A stretch of DNA of 64,000 bases from positions 372,001-436,000 of the forward strand of contig NZ_AULL01000012.1 in NCBI RefSeq assembly GCF_000422265.1, written 5' to 3'. Positions 8,255 to 16,426 of the stretch are shown here, piece after piece. The stretch is from Kaistella palustris DSM 21579 (GTDB taxonomy: Bacteria; Bacteroidota; Bacteroidia; Flavobacteriales; Weeksellaceae). A program made the position numbers and the translations under genes. Within the stretch, counting starts at the first letter, position 1, and each line of letters opens with the position of its first letter. The notes beneath the pieces were generated by a model that ran no database searches, was not told the DNA's origin, and saw nothing but the letters and a program-made list of their open reading frames with translations.

Positions 8255-10846
8255 ATGAATCTAAACCAATATACCGTAAAATCCCAGGAAGCCATACAGA
8301 AAGCGCAGCAGATCGCAATGGAATTTGGCAACCAAAGTATTGAACCCCAACATTTGCTTGAAGGAATTTTTCAGGTAGATGAAAATATTTCCGATTTTCT
8401 GATGAAGAAATCGGACGCAGAATTAACGCTGATCCGCGAAAGAAACCGGGAGAATTTAGAGAAGCTCCCCAAGGTGGAAGGCGGTAACATTTACCTCTCG
8501 CAATCCGCAAATAAAATCCTTCTGGATGCGCCGAATGTAGCCAAAAAAATGGGCGATGAATTCGTGACCATCGAACATCTGTGGCTTTCGCTATTTGAAG
8601 TGAATTCTGAAGTTTCACAGATGCTTAAAGATATGGGCGTGACCAAAAAAAGCCTGGAAACCGCCATCAGGGAATTGAGAAAAGGTTCCAAAGCAACATC
8701 GGCAAGTTCGGAGGAAACGTACCAAAGCTTAAATAAATACGCTAAAAATTTTAACGAACTCGCCGCCGAAGGTAAACTTGATCCCGTAATCGGACGTGAT
8801 GAAGAAATCCGCCGCGTTCTGCAGATCCTTTCCCGAAGAACCAAAAACAATCCCATTCTTATTGGTGAGCCCGGCGTGGGTAAAACGGCCATTGCCGAAG
8901 GAATTGCACACCGGATCATTTCGGGTGACATTCCTGAGAACCTGCAGGATAAAACCCTGTATTCTCTGGATATGGGGGCACTCATCGCAGGTGCAAAATA
9001 CAAAGGTGAGTTCGAAGAAAGACTGAAAGCCGTAATTAATGAAGTGACCAAATCCGATGGTCAGATCATACTTTTCATCGATGAGATTCACACGCTGGTT
9101 GGTGCCGGTGGTGGCGAAGGTGCGATGGATGCGGCCAATATCCTGAAGCCTGCATTGGCAAGAGGTGAGCTTCGTGCAATCGGCGCCACAACTTTAAATG
9201 AATATCAGAAATACTTCGAAAAAGACAAAGCGCTTGAAAGAAGATTCCAAAAAGTGATGGTCGAAGAACCGGACACAGAATCTGCGATTTCCATTTTACG
9301 TGGAATTAAAGATAAATATGAGGCTCACCACAAGGTACGTATTAAAGATGAGGCGATTATAGCTGCGGTAGAACAGTCTCAACGCTATATTTCCGACCGT
9401 TTTCTGCCGGATAAAGCCATCGATTTAATTGATGAAGCCTCGGCCAAACTGCGCATGGAAATCAATTCAAAGCCTGAGGAACTCGATGTGCTGGACCGTA
9501 AACTTATGCAGATGGAAATTGAACTTGCCGCAATTTCGCGCGAAGGCAACGATATCAAAATTCAGCATTTAAAAGAAGATATTTCCAAAGTTGCAGAACA
9601 GCGCAATGAAATCAACGCAAAGTGGCTGAAAGAAAAACAGAAATCTGAAGACCTGACTTCCATTAAAAAAGAAATTGAAGCACTGAAACTTGAAGCTGAA
9701 CGTGCATCACGCGTCGGCGATTACGCGAAAGTAGCCGAAATCCAATATGGAAAGATCAAAGAAAAAGAAGACGATCTACAGAAACTGGAGCTCGAAATGC
9801 AGAATCATCAGAATGAACTCATCAAGGAAGAAGTTACGGCAGAAAATATTTCTGAAGTCATTTCTAAATGGACAGGCATTCCGGTAACGAAACTCGTGCA
9901 GTCGGAAAGAGAAAAACTGCTGCATCTGGAAGATGAACTGCACAAAAGAGTCGTAGGGCAGGAGGAAGCCATAGAATCTGTGTCCGATGCGATCCGCCGA
10001 AACCGCGCCGGTTTGAATGACGAGCGTAAGCCCATCGGAAGTTTCCTTTTCCTGGGAACCACAGGTGTCGGGAAAACCGAATTGGCAAAAGCACTCGCCG
10101 AATACCTTTTCGATGACGAAAATAACATGACGCGGATCGACATGAGCGAATATCAGGAGCGTCATTCCGTTTCTCGTTTGGTCGGTGCGCCTCCGGGATA
10201 CGTGGGTTACGATGAAGGCGGTCAGCTCACCGAAGCAGTTCGCCGAAGACCTTATTCCGTGGTACTTTTAGATGAGATTGAAAAAGCGCATCCCGATGTT
10301 TTCAATACGCTTCTGCAGGTCTTGGATGATGGGCGTTTGACGGATAACAAAGGACGTGTAGTGAATTTTAAAAATGCGATCGTGATCATGACCTCAAATT
10401 TGGGCTCGCCATTGATTCAGGAAAATTTCGACAATATTACCGATGACAATGTGGATGAAGTGGTTGAAAAAACCAAGGAAGAAGTATTCGCGCTTCTAAA
10501 ACAGACCCTGCGACCGGAATTCATCAACAGGATCGATGAGATCGTGCTCTTCCAGCCACTGAATAAAAAAGAAATCGGCAAGATCGTGCAGTATCAGCTG
10601 CGCGGTTTTAACGCTATGCTTGCACAGAAAGGAATTATCATGACCGCGACCGAAGATGCGATTCACTATATTACCAACAAAGGTTATGACCCAAGTTTCG
10701 GAGCCAGACCGCTGAAAAGGGTTTTGCAGCAGGAAGTTTTAAATAAGCTTTCCAAAGAAATTCTGGCAGGAAATGTAAATGATGGTGACCGAATTATTCT
10801 CGATTATTTTGATGAGAGCGGACTTGTTTTCCGTCCTGCGGAATAA
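8255..10846 (+). CDS. clpB: ATP-dependent disaggregase ClpB
   Basis: Hsp100 chaperone that pulls polypeptides out of aggregates together with DnaK. The 863 residues contain, in order, the N-terminal Clp repeat domain (about 1-150), the first AAA+ domain with Walker A GEPGVGKTA (about 204-212) and Walker B IILFIDEIHTL, a long coiled-coil middle domain (about 410-520, including KLMQMEIELAAISRE), and the second AAA+ domain with GTTGVGKTELAKAL (about 601) and VVLLDEIEKAHPDV. The middle domain separates ClpB from ClpA and ClpC. The gene stands alone and ends with a strong terminator at 10875-10920. Confidence 0.97.
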   Translation: MNLNQYTVKSQEAIQKAQQIAMEFGNQSIEPQHLLEGIFQVDENISDFLMKKSDAELTLIRERNRENLEKLPKVEGGNIYLSQSANKILLDAPNVAKKMGDEFVTIEHLWLSLFEVNSEVSQMLKDMGVTKKSLETAIRELRKGSKATSASSEETYQSLNKYAKNFNELAAEGKLDPVIGRDEEIRRVLQILSRRTKNNPILIGEPGVGKTAIAEGIAHRIISGDIPENLQDKTLYSLDMGALIAGAKYKGEFEERLKAVINEVTKSDGQIILFIDEIHTLVGAGGGEGAMDAANILKPALARGELRAIGATTLNEYQKYFEKDKALERRFQKVMVEEPDTESAISILRGIKDKYEAHHKVRIKDEAIIAAVEQSQRYISDRFLPDKAIDLIDEASAKLRMEINSKPEELDVLDRKLMQMEIELAAISREGNDIKIQHLKEDISKVAEQRNEINAKWLKEKQKSEDLTSIKKEIEALKLEAERASRVGDYAKVAEIQYGKIKEKEDDLQKLELEMQNHQNELIKEEVTAENISEVISKWTGIPVTKLVQSEREKLLHLEDELHKRVVGQEEAIESVSDAIRRNRAGLNDERKPIGSFLFLGTTGVGKTELAKALAEYLFDDENNMTRIDMSEYQERHSVSRLVGAPPGYVGYDEGGQLTEAVRRRPYSVVLLDEIEKAHPDVFNTLLQVLDDGRLTDNKGRVVNFKNAIVIMTSNLGSPLIQENFDNITDDNVDEVVEKTKEEVFALLKQTLRPEFINRIDEIVLFQPLNKKEIGKIVQYQLRGFNAMLAQKGIIMTATEDAIHYITNKGYDPSFGARPLKRVLQQEVLNKLSKEILAGNVNDGDRIILDYFDESGLVFRPAE

Positions 10847-10874
10847 AGTTTAACGTAATTTTTAAATACCATTT

Positions 10875-10920
10875 AAACCGCCTTTTTGTAAAAATTGCAA
10901 AAGGCGGTTTTTTATTTTTT
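10875..10920 (+). terminator. Terminator after clpB
   Basis: A 12-bp stem, AAACCGCCTTTT paired with AAAAGGCGGTTT, is followed by a T-rich tail, 29 bp after the clpB stop. Confidence 0.9.
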
Positions 10921-11136
10921 CGCTTTGAATTTGCGAATAAATTTAGTTTGAATTGGTAAATGATGAAAGGTATGTGGATTTTCAGCCTAAAAACTGGCTA
11001 TAATTTTAATATGCACCACATTGTTTCCGCTCACTTGAACGAGATATACGCAACTTTTTGATTAATGTTACTTTCTGATTAGGTGATGTTTATAAAATGT
11101 CGTTGTAATTACTTACAGAAATTCACATATTTTATT
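10921..11136. other. Gene-poor spacer after clpB
   Basis: AT-rich DNA without a supported gene. Only very short frames occur, such as a 16-codon one near 11010, and none shows a supporting signal. Confidence 0.5.
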
Positions 11137-11257
11137 TTGTAAATTAAAAAATTATACATTCCTTTGCGGTATTCTAATGCCTAAAAGCGGAAGAATAAAT
11201 TTTTTTTCATCATTTGTGTTTTGAGAATCCATCAGTCATGATGGATTCTTTTTTTTG
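11137..11257 (+). ncRNA. Candidate short transcript (small RNA or 15-codon ORF)
   Basis: A TTG at 11137-11139 is followed after exactly 19 bases by TTCCTTTG (11159-11166), one base from the TAnnTTTG consensus. About 60 bases on is a clean terminator hairpin (GAATCCATCA and TGATGGATTC, 11225-11248) with a run of eight T. Together these predict a transcript of about 85 nt starting near 11173. It contains an ATG at 11177 with 15 codons (MPKSGRINFFSSFVF) whose stop abuts the terminator. The signals are seen in the sequence; transcription is inferred. It resembles no RNA family I can name. Confidence 0.35.
11225..11257 (+). terminator. Orphan intrinsic terminator
   Basis: A perfect 10-bp stem with a GTCA loop and a T-run. 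It lies 380 bp after clpB, which already has its own terminator, so it probably ends a separate short transcript. Confidence 0.75.
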
Positions 11258-11469
11258 TTTTTTCAGTATTAAAAATTTTCAGGCAAAGGAAAAATTAACA
11301 TTTGATCCCCTTTAAGAAAAGAATAAAATGGCGCCGGCCAGGTTTCAGATGCTGAAGATTTTAATTAGTTTTAGTTTATAGCACCGGCTAATATTCTGCG
11401 GAAAAAAAAACAAAAAAGTTTCCGTTGAAATCTTTTCCGGAAACCGAAGTGAGCTGTGCCGCGCAAATA

Positions 11470-11499
11470 TTGGGCATTCAATTAGTTTCCTTACTTTTG
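11470..11499 (+). promoter_or_regulatory. Complete flavobacterial promoter before the ABC-F gene
   Basis: TTG at 11470-11472, a 19-base spacer and TACTTTTG at 11492-11499 match the Bacteroidota sigma-A promoter pattern exactly. The expected start point, near 11506, gives a leader of about 30 nt before the ATG at 11538. Confidence 0.75.
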
Positions 11500-11537
11500 C
11501 ACCTCGAAAAATTCACAATCATTTATTTCGCTATATT

Positions 11538-13463
11538 ATGCTTTCTGTACAAGGTTTAGGTCTTCATCATTCCGGAAATTATCTTTTTCAAAACGTAAAT
11601 TTTACCATCAAAAGAGATGATAAAATTGGCTTGGTCGGTAAAAACGGTGCCGGCAAATCCACCCTTCTGAAGATGCTGACCGGCGAAATCAACTTCTACG
11701 AGGGAAGTATAATGCAGGAAGGTGCCGTAACGATCGGTTTTCTGAAACAGGATCTGGACTTTGTAAAAGGCCGCACGGTTTGGGATGAGACTTTGCAGGC
11801 TTTCGAACAGATCAACGCGATGAAAAATGAGCTGGATGAGGTGAATCATCAGCTGGTGACCAGAACAGATTACGAAAGTGTAGAATACGAAAATATCATT
11901 CACCGTATGACGGAATTAAATGATCTTCTCATGCATCACGATGCTTATAATCTGGAAGGTGATGTAGAAAAAGTTTTACTTGGACTCGGATTTAAAGCAG
12001 ATGATTTTCATAAGATCACCGATGAGTTTTCCGGTGGCTGGCGAATGCGGATCGAACTCGCGAAGTTGCTGCTTCAGAAAAATGACCTGATGCTGCTCGA
12101 TGAGCCAACCAATCACCTTGATATGGAATCGATCATCTGGCTGGAAGCTTTTTTGAAAGAATATCCCGGTGCTATCGTACTGGTGAGTCACGATAAACAG
12201 TTTATGACCTCTGTCTGTAACCGGACATTCGACATTAATAATAAAAAAGTCGACGATTATAAAGCCAACTACACCAAATATCTTGAGCTGAGCAAAGAGC
12301 GAAAGGAAAAGCAGATCCAGGCCAAGAAAAATCAGGATGTGGAAATCAAGCAGATGGAAGATAACATCAACCGTTTTCGCGCTTCTGCCACCAAGTCCTC
12401 TTTTGCGCAGTCGCTGATCAAGAAATTAGATAAGATTGAAAGGATTGAAGTGGATACCGATGATGTTTCGAAATTTAATATCCGTTTTCAGCCGGCTGTA
12501 ACTCCGGGTAAAGTAATTTTTGAAGCTAAAGATCTTGGAAAAGCTTACGGTAAGAAACAGGTTTTCGATAAAGTGGATTTCTTTATTGAACGCGGCGACC
12601 GTATCGCTTTGCTTGGCCAGAACGGCCAGGGTAAAACAACTTTAGCCAAAATCCTTTCCGGTGAAATTACCGATTATTCCGGCGAGTGGAATCTGGGCCA
12701 CAACGTAAACATTGGCTACTTTGCCCAAAATCAGGAAGAAGTTTTAACACCTAACAAAACCGTTTTGGAAGAAGCTGAAGATGCGGCTACCGAAGAAACC
12801 CGGCCGCGCGTTCGTGACCTTTTGGGGAGTTTTCTTTTTCAGGGCGACGATGTGCAGAAGAAAACCAAAGTACTTTCCGGAGGTGAAAGAAACCGCTTGG
12901 CGCTGTGTAAATTATTACTTCGCCCGTTCAATACTTTGATCATGGATGAACCGACGAATCACCTCGATATTCAATCCAAAGAAATCATCAAACTCGCCCT
13001 TCAGAAATTCGAAGGAACGCTGATCGTAATTTCTCACGACCGGGAATTTTTGCAGGGTCTGAGCGATAAGATCTTCGAATTCCGCGACGGAAGAATGAAG
13101 GAATTTTTGGGTGACATTAATGATTATCTGGAATTCCGCCAAAAAGAAAGCATCCGTGAGATCTCAGCCGAAAAATCAAAACTCGCAGAATCCAGAAATG
13201 AACCTGTTGTAGAAAAAGTGGTTGAAAAACCGGTTGAGAAAAAAGTGGTGATCGTCTCGAAAGAAGAAAAAAGCATTCAGAATAAAATCAAGAAAGTAGA
13301 GGAAAAAATTTCTGAACTTGAACTGAAGATTGAAGAAATGGAAGCTTCTTTTACTTCTGAAAATCCTTCGGAAGAAACTTTAGAAGTTTACAACTCGAAG
13401 AAAGCAGATTTAGATCTGGCGCTTCAGGAATGGGAATATCTGGGAACGCAGTTGGAAGATTAG
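11538..13463 (+). CDS. ABC-F family ATPase
   Basis: Soluble protein of 641 residues with two ATP-binding cassettes and no membrane domain, as in ABC-F translation factors that act on the ribosome. Walker A motifs are GKNGAGKST (about 34-42) and GQNGQGKTT (about 358-366). Signature motifs are FSGGWRMR and LSGGERNR, each followed by LLDEPTNHLD or IMDEPTNHLD. The linker between the cassettes is charged (about 245-310), and the C-terminus ends in a Lys/Glu-rich coiled coil (about 560-640) like that of Uup. The exact subgroup (Uup, EttA, YheS or a resistance type) cannot be settled by eye. It has its own promoter and terminator. Confidence 0.92.
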   Translation: MLSVQGLGLHHSGNYLFQNVNFTIKRDDKIGLVGKNGAGKSTLLKMLTGEINFYEGSIMQEGAVTIGFLKQDLDFVKGRTVWDETLQAFEQINAMKNELDEVNHQLVTRTDYESVEYENIIHRMTELNDLLMHHDAYNLEGDVEKVLLGLGFKADDFHKITDEFSGGWRMRIELAKLLLQKNDLMLLDEPTNHLDMESIIWLEAFLKEYPGAIVLVSHDKQFMTSVCNRTFDINNKKVDDYKANYTKYLELSKERKEKQIQAKKNQDVEIKQMEDNINRFRASATKSSFAQSLIKKLDKIERIEVDTDDVSKFNIRFQPAVTPGKVIFEAKDLGKAYGKKQVFDKVDFFIERGDRIALLGQNGQGKTTLAKILSGEITDYSGEWNLGHNVNIGYFAQNQEEVLTPNKTVLEEAEDAATEETRPRVRDLLGSFLFQGDDVQKKTKVLSGGERNRLALCKLLLRPFNTLIMDEPTNHLDIQSKEIIKLALQKFEGTLIVISHDREFLQGLSDKIFEFRDGRMKEFLGDINDYLEFRQKESIREISAEKSKLAESRNEPVVEKVVEKPVEKKVVIVSKEEKSIQNKIKKVEEKISELELKIEEMEASFTSENPSEETLEVYNSKKADLDLALQEWEYLGTQLED

Positions 13464-13494
13464 TTTAAGATTTCGTACCTGAAAAAATATAACC

Positions 13495-13532
13495 GTGTTA
13501 ATCCAGGAAATTTAGGATTGACACTTTTTTTT
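13495..13532 (+). terminator. Terminator after the ABC-F gene
   Basis: A 10-bp stem with one G-T pair, GTGTTAATCC and GGATTGACAC, is followed by eight T. Confidence 0.8.
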
Positions 13533-13591
13533 ACATACAGTTATTCGGGATAATCTCTTGATTCCTGTTAAATTCATCCAACCGAAATCGC

Positions 13592-13599
13592 TATCTTTG
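13592..13599 (+). promoter_or_regulatory. -7 box before HMG-CoA reductase
   Basis: TATCTTTG matches TAnnTTTG and lies 19 bases before the ATG at 13619. No clear TTG is seen at the -33 position. Confidence 0.5.
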
Positions 13600-13618
13600 A
13601 AATTCAAATTTAATTTCA

Positions 13619-14947
13619 ATGAATCACAGTCCGGTTGAAGGCTTTTCGAAACTTTCCAAACAAAGAAAGATCGACTGGCTGATCAAAGAATATCTCACCG
13701 AAGACCGCAGCTACGAGCAGATCCTGCAACAATACTGGAATGAAGATTCCGCGATCCAGAAGCTTCACGACGAGTTTTCAGAGAATACGATCTCCAATTT
13801 TTATATGCCTTACGGAATTGCGCCCAACTTTCTTATTGATGGGAAACTGCTTGCGTTGCCGATGGCCGTGGAAGAAAGTTCTGTAGTTGCTGCAGCGTCA
13901 AAAGCAGCGAAATTCTGGATCGATAAAGGCGGTTTTAAAACCACCATAATTAATACTAAAAAACTCGGTCACACGCATTTCATTCTGAATGTAGAACCTC
14001 ATAAAGTGTTGCATTTCTTCAACTTTAAATTAAAGAAAAAACTTTTTGAAGCGACAGAAGAAATTACCAAAAACATGAGAAATCGTGGCGGTGGAATTCT
14101 TAATATCCGACTCATCGATAAAACTGCGGATCTGGAGAATTATTTCCAGTTGAAAGCCAGTTTTGATACGGTGGATTCCATGGGTGCGAATTTCATTAAT
14201 TCCTGCCTGGAGCAGTTTGGCAAAACTTTAAAGGAAGAAGTTGAAAACGAAGCAGATTTTACACGCGGGGAAAAAGATTCGCTGCAGATCGTGATGAATA
14301 TTCTCTCGAACTTCACACCGGACTGCATTGTAAGAGCCGAAGTTTCCTGTAAAATCGAGGATTTGAAAGACGACAGTGGGATTTCCAATGAAGAATTTGC
14401 GACAAAATTTAAACGTGCAGTTACGATCGCGGAAATTGAACCTTTTCGTGCAACAACTCATAACAAAGGAATTATGAACGGAGTTGATGCTGTGGTGATC
14501 GCCACCGGGAATGATTTCCGTGCAACCGAAGCCTGTGCGCATGCTTATGCCGCGAAGGACGGGAAATACTCGAGTTTAACGCACTGCACGATCGATAACG
14601 GGATTTTTCGGTTTTGGATTGATCTGCCAATTTCCGTTGGTGTAGTCGGTGGTTTGACGAATCTTCATCCTTTGGTGAAGTTTTCTTTGGCGCTGTTGGG
14701 AAAACCTTCCGCACAGGAACTCATGAGTATCTTAGCCGTTTCCGGTTTGGCACAGAATTTTGGTGCGTTAAGGTCTTTAGTTACAACAGGCATTCAGAAA
14801 GGACACATGAAAATGCACCTGCTCAATATCCTGAACCAACTCGGCGCTACGGAAGCGGAGAAAAACCACTTTGTAACGTACTTTAAAGATAAAACAGTTT
14901 CGCATCATGAAGTGATTTCGGAATTTAATAACTTGAGAAATAAGTAA
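13619..14947 (+). CDS. Hydroxymethylglutaryl-CoA reductase, class II type
   Basis: Makes or uses mevalonate by interconverting HMG-CoA and mevalonate. In Flavobacteriia this enzyme serves the mevalonate route to isoprenoids. The 442-residue soluble protein has the class II motif PMAVEESSVVAAAS (about 81-94, with the catalytic Glu), DSMGAN near 190, the catalytic Lys in HNKGIMNG near 285, the ATGNDFRA stretch near 297-304, and the catalytic His in QKGHMKMH near 393. No membrane anchor is present, unlike class I enzymes. No other mevalonate-pathway gene lies in the window. Automatic tools often call such proteins degradative; the biosynthetic role is inferred from the lineage. Confidence 0.92.
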   Translation: MNHSPVEGFSKLSKQRKIDWLIKEYLTEDRSYEQILQQYWNEDSAIQKLHDEFSENTISNFYMPYGIAPNFLIDGKLLALPMAVEESSVVAAASKAAKFWIDKGGFKTTIINTKKLGHTHFILNVEPHKVLHFFNFKLKKKLFEATEEITKNMRNRGGGILNIRLIDKTADLENYFQLKASFDTVDSMGANFINSCLEQFGKTLKEEVENEADFTRGEKDSLQIVMNILSNFTPDCIVRAEVSCKIEDLKDDSGISNEEFATKFKRAVTIAEIEPFRATTHNKGIMNGVDAVVIATGNDFRATEACAHAYAAKDGKYSSLTHCTIDNGIFRFWIDLPISVGVVGGLTNLHPLVKFSLALLGKPSAQELMSILAVSGLAQNFGALRSLVTTGIQKGHMKMHLLNILNQLGATEAEKNHFVTYFKDKTVSHHEVISEFNNLRNK

Positions 14948-14955
14948 TATATTTG
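14948..14955 (+). promoter_or_regulatory. -7 box before the antitoxin gene
   Basis: TATATTTG lies immediately after the HMG-CoA reductase stop and 19 bases before the antitoxin ATG at 14974. It suggests the toxin-antitoxin pair has its own promoter. Confidence 0.45.
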
Positions 14956-14973
14956 TAATAAATCGTCTCTAAA

Positions 14974-15219
14974 ATGGAAACTTTAATTTTAAATAACGGT
15001 TCAAAGAAAGACCTGGATCTGCTTTTAGAGATCGCACAAAAGTTAGGTTTAAACTTAACAGTTTCGAACGAAGCAGAGCGTTACAACAAACTCCGTAGGT
15101 TAGCTAAAAAATTAGATGATTCTGTGTGCCCCAACGAAATATCTATGGAAGAAATTGTGGAAGAAGTAAGATCAGTAAGAAGGGAAAAATCCAGTCATGG
15201 GGAAGAGGATCATTCTTGA
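14974..15219 (+). CDS. Probable antitoxin of a PIN-type toxin-antitoxin pair
   Basis: An 81-residue, highly charged protein with helical character (KKDLDLLLEIAQKLGLNL, then RYNKLRRLAKKLDD). The acidic part ISMEEIVEEVRSVRRE resembles the C-terminal toxin-binding tails of small antitoxins. I infer the antitoxin role mainly from context: its end overlaps the start of a PIN-domain gene by 23 bp, the usual layout of type II modules. No DNA-binding fold can be named by eye. The partner toxin is frameshifted, so this gene may now be an orphan. Confidence 0.6.
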   Translation: METLILNNGSKKDLDLLLEIAQKLGLNLTVSNEAERYNKLRRLAKKLDDSVCPNEISMEEIVEEVRSVRREKSSHGEEDHS

Positions 15220-15603
15220 TAGCAACATTTGGATTTCCATATTTTTGAGGAAGAATAGTCTCCAATTTTTAGAATTTATCAGCGACAATGAGTTTATTTT
15301 AATTGCTGATGATAATTTAAGAAATGAATTGTTAAATGTTATCTCAAGGAAAAAATTCAAAGACGTTTTTTCAGCAGAAAATATTGTAGATGCAATGAGT
15401 TATTTCGATTCATTATCTAATTTCATCACTACAAAAAAGAATTTTCCGGACGTCCGGATGTTATAGATGATTTTCTTTTTGATTTAGCAATTCAATCCAA
15501 AACAAAAATTATAGTTTCTGGTGACAAAAAACTCATTGATTTTAAAAATGAAAAAGTAGCCGTAATTTCTTTCAAGGATTTTATGGAGAAATTTAAAGAT
15601 TAA
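15197..15603 (+). pseudogene. PIN-domain toxin, frameshifted by an 8-bp tandem duplication
   Basis: The first frame starts at ATG 15197 (MGKRIILDSNIWISIFLR, with the PIN aspartate in LDSNIW) and stops at 15466 after 89 codons. The rest of the PIN domain continues in another frame to the TAA at 15601-15603 (DDFLFDLAIQSK, IIVSGDKKLIDF, ending FKDFMEKFKD). At the break the DNA reads CCGGACGT directly followed by CCGGATGT, an imperfect 8-bp tandem repeat at about 15446-15461. Removing one unit gives NFPDVIDDFLFD in one frame and a 132-residue protein, a normal length for this toxin family. The toxin would be an RNase. Translation of the full domain is not expected; a sequencing error is the main alternative. 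Confidence 0.8.
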
Positions 15604-15606
15604 GAT

Positions 15607-15777
15607 ATGTTCGGATTAATATTAGCGCTCGGAATTTTAATTTTCGGCTTTTTTCTGGAAACCACAAAAACACCGGGTTTCGAAAGCTCCAAAAAATTTG
15701 CGTGGATGTTTATCGCAATCGGAGTATTGACGGTTATAGGGAAACTGGTGATCATGTATCAAAAAGGAGAATTATAA
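15607..15777 (+). CDS. Small two-helix membrane protein
   Basis: A 56-residue protein from ATG 15607 to TAA 15775-15777. It starts with the hydrophobic segment MFGLILALGILIFGFFLE, has a short polar stretch (TTKTPGFESSKK), then a second hydrophobic segment FAWMFIAIGVLTVIGKLVIM, and ends in KGEL. Two membrane helices are therefore likely. The gene fits tightly between the toxin remnant and the DUF423 gene: its stop is one base before the next ATG. I do not recognise the family; close coupling to the DUF423 gene suggests a shared transcript. Confidence 0.65.
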   Translation: MFGLILALGILIFGFFLETTKTPGFESSKKFAWMFIAIGVLTVIGKLVIMYQKGEL

Positions 15778-15778
15778 A

Positions 15779-16165
15779 ATGAAAACATTTACATTAATTA
15801 CAGGCGCGGCTTACGGACTGATTTCTGTTATATTAGGCGCTTTCGGCGCGCACGCGTTGAAAAAGATCATCTCTGCAGACAAACTTGCAAGTTTTGAGAC
15901 GGGTGTGAAATATCAAATGTACGCGGCGTTATTTTTACTGATCGTTGGTTATATTTTGAAGTTTGAAACGGCATCTGAGCGGTGGATCGCAATATTGATG
16001 ATTGCGGGAACATTTCTGTTTTCGGTGAGTATTTATCTGCTGGCATTTAGCGAGGTCGCGGCTGTTCCTTCCAAAATTATCGGTCCAATAACACCGCTCG
16101 GTGGTTTGCTGATGATTATTTCCTGGGCGCTGCTGATATTCTATTTTATAAAGAATAAGACCTGA
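15779..16165 (+). CDS. DUF423 family membrane protein
   Basis: A 128-residue protein with four hydrophobic segments. The start TLITGAAYGLISVILGAFGAHALKK is the hallmark of the DUF423 (YgdD-like) family, in which GAFGAHAL is strongly conserved. The middle KYQMYAALFLLIVGY and the C-terminal PITPLGGLLMIISWALL also fit. It is an inner-membrane protein of unknown function. It lies in a tight run of small genes, and its stop overlaps the next start as TGATG. Confidence 0.9.
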   Translation: MKTFTLITGAAYGLISVILGAFGAHALKKIISADKLASFETGVKYQMYAALFLLIVGYILKFETASERWIAILMIAGTFLFSVSIYLLAFSEVAAVPSKIIGPITPLGGLLMIISWALLIFYFIKNKT

Positions 16166-16425
16166 TGTTCTTTGTTTTCGGGTTCAGAACTAAACTTTTA
16201 GGGAAAGAAAACCGTAAGATTCCTAAGAACGGTTTTTACGTAAATGCAGTCATCAAGGTTTACAGATTTTATTTTGAAATATTTTTTATTCCGCTCATTC
16301 CATTAGGAAAAAAATACAGTCTTTACATTCCCCATACCGATGAGTATTTTGAAACAAACTTTTTTTCGAAGGATATGTCCGAGGAATATTTAGAAATATG
16401 CCGGGACACAGGCCGCAAATATTAA
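16165..16425 (+). CDS. Hypothetical protein, 86 residues
   Basis: Start at ATG 16165, overlapping the DUF423 stop by one base, which implies coupled translation. The protein begins with FFVFGFRTKLLGKENRKIP and has a middle aromatic-hydrophobic part (YRFYFEIFFIPLIPLGKKYSLYIP) that could be one short membrane-associated segment, then an acidic end. The pattern FFVFGFxTK and IPLGKKY recalls small zinc-ribbon proteins of Bacteroidota, but no CxxC pairs are present, so a zinc ribbon is not supported. Function unknown. Confidence 0.65.
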   Translation: MFFVFGFRTKLLGKENRKIPKNGFYVNAVIKVYRFYFEIFFIPLIPLGKKYSLYIPHTDEYFETNFFSKDMSEEYLEICRDTGRKY

Positions 16426-16426
16426 A

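Noticed and set aside
15441..15470. Programmed ribosomal frameshift in the PIN toxin gene
   Set aside because: No slippery heptamer or downstream structure is seen at the break, while the 8-bp tandem repeat explains the lesion fully.
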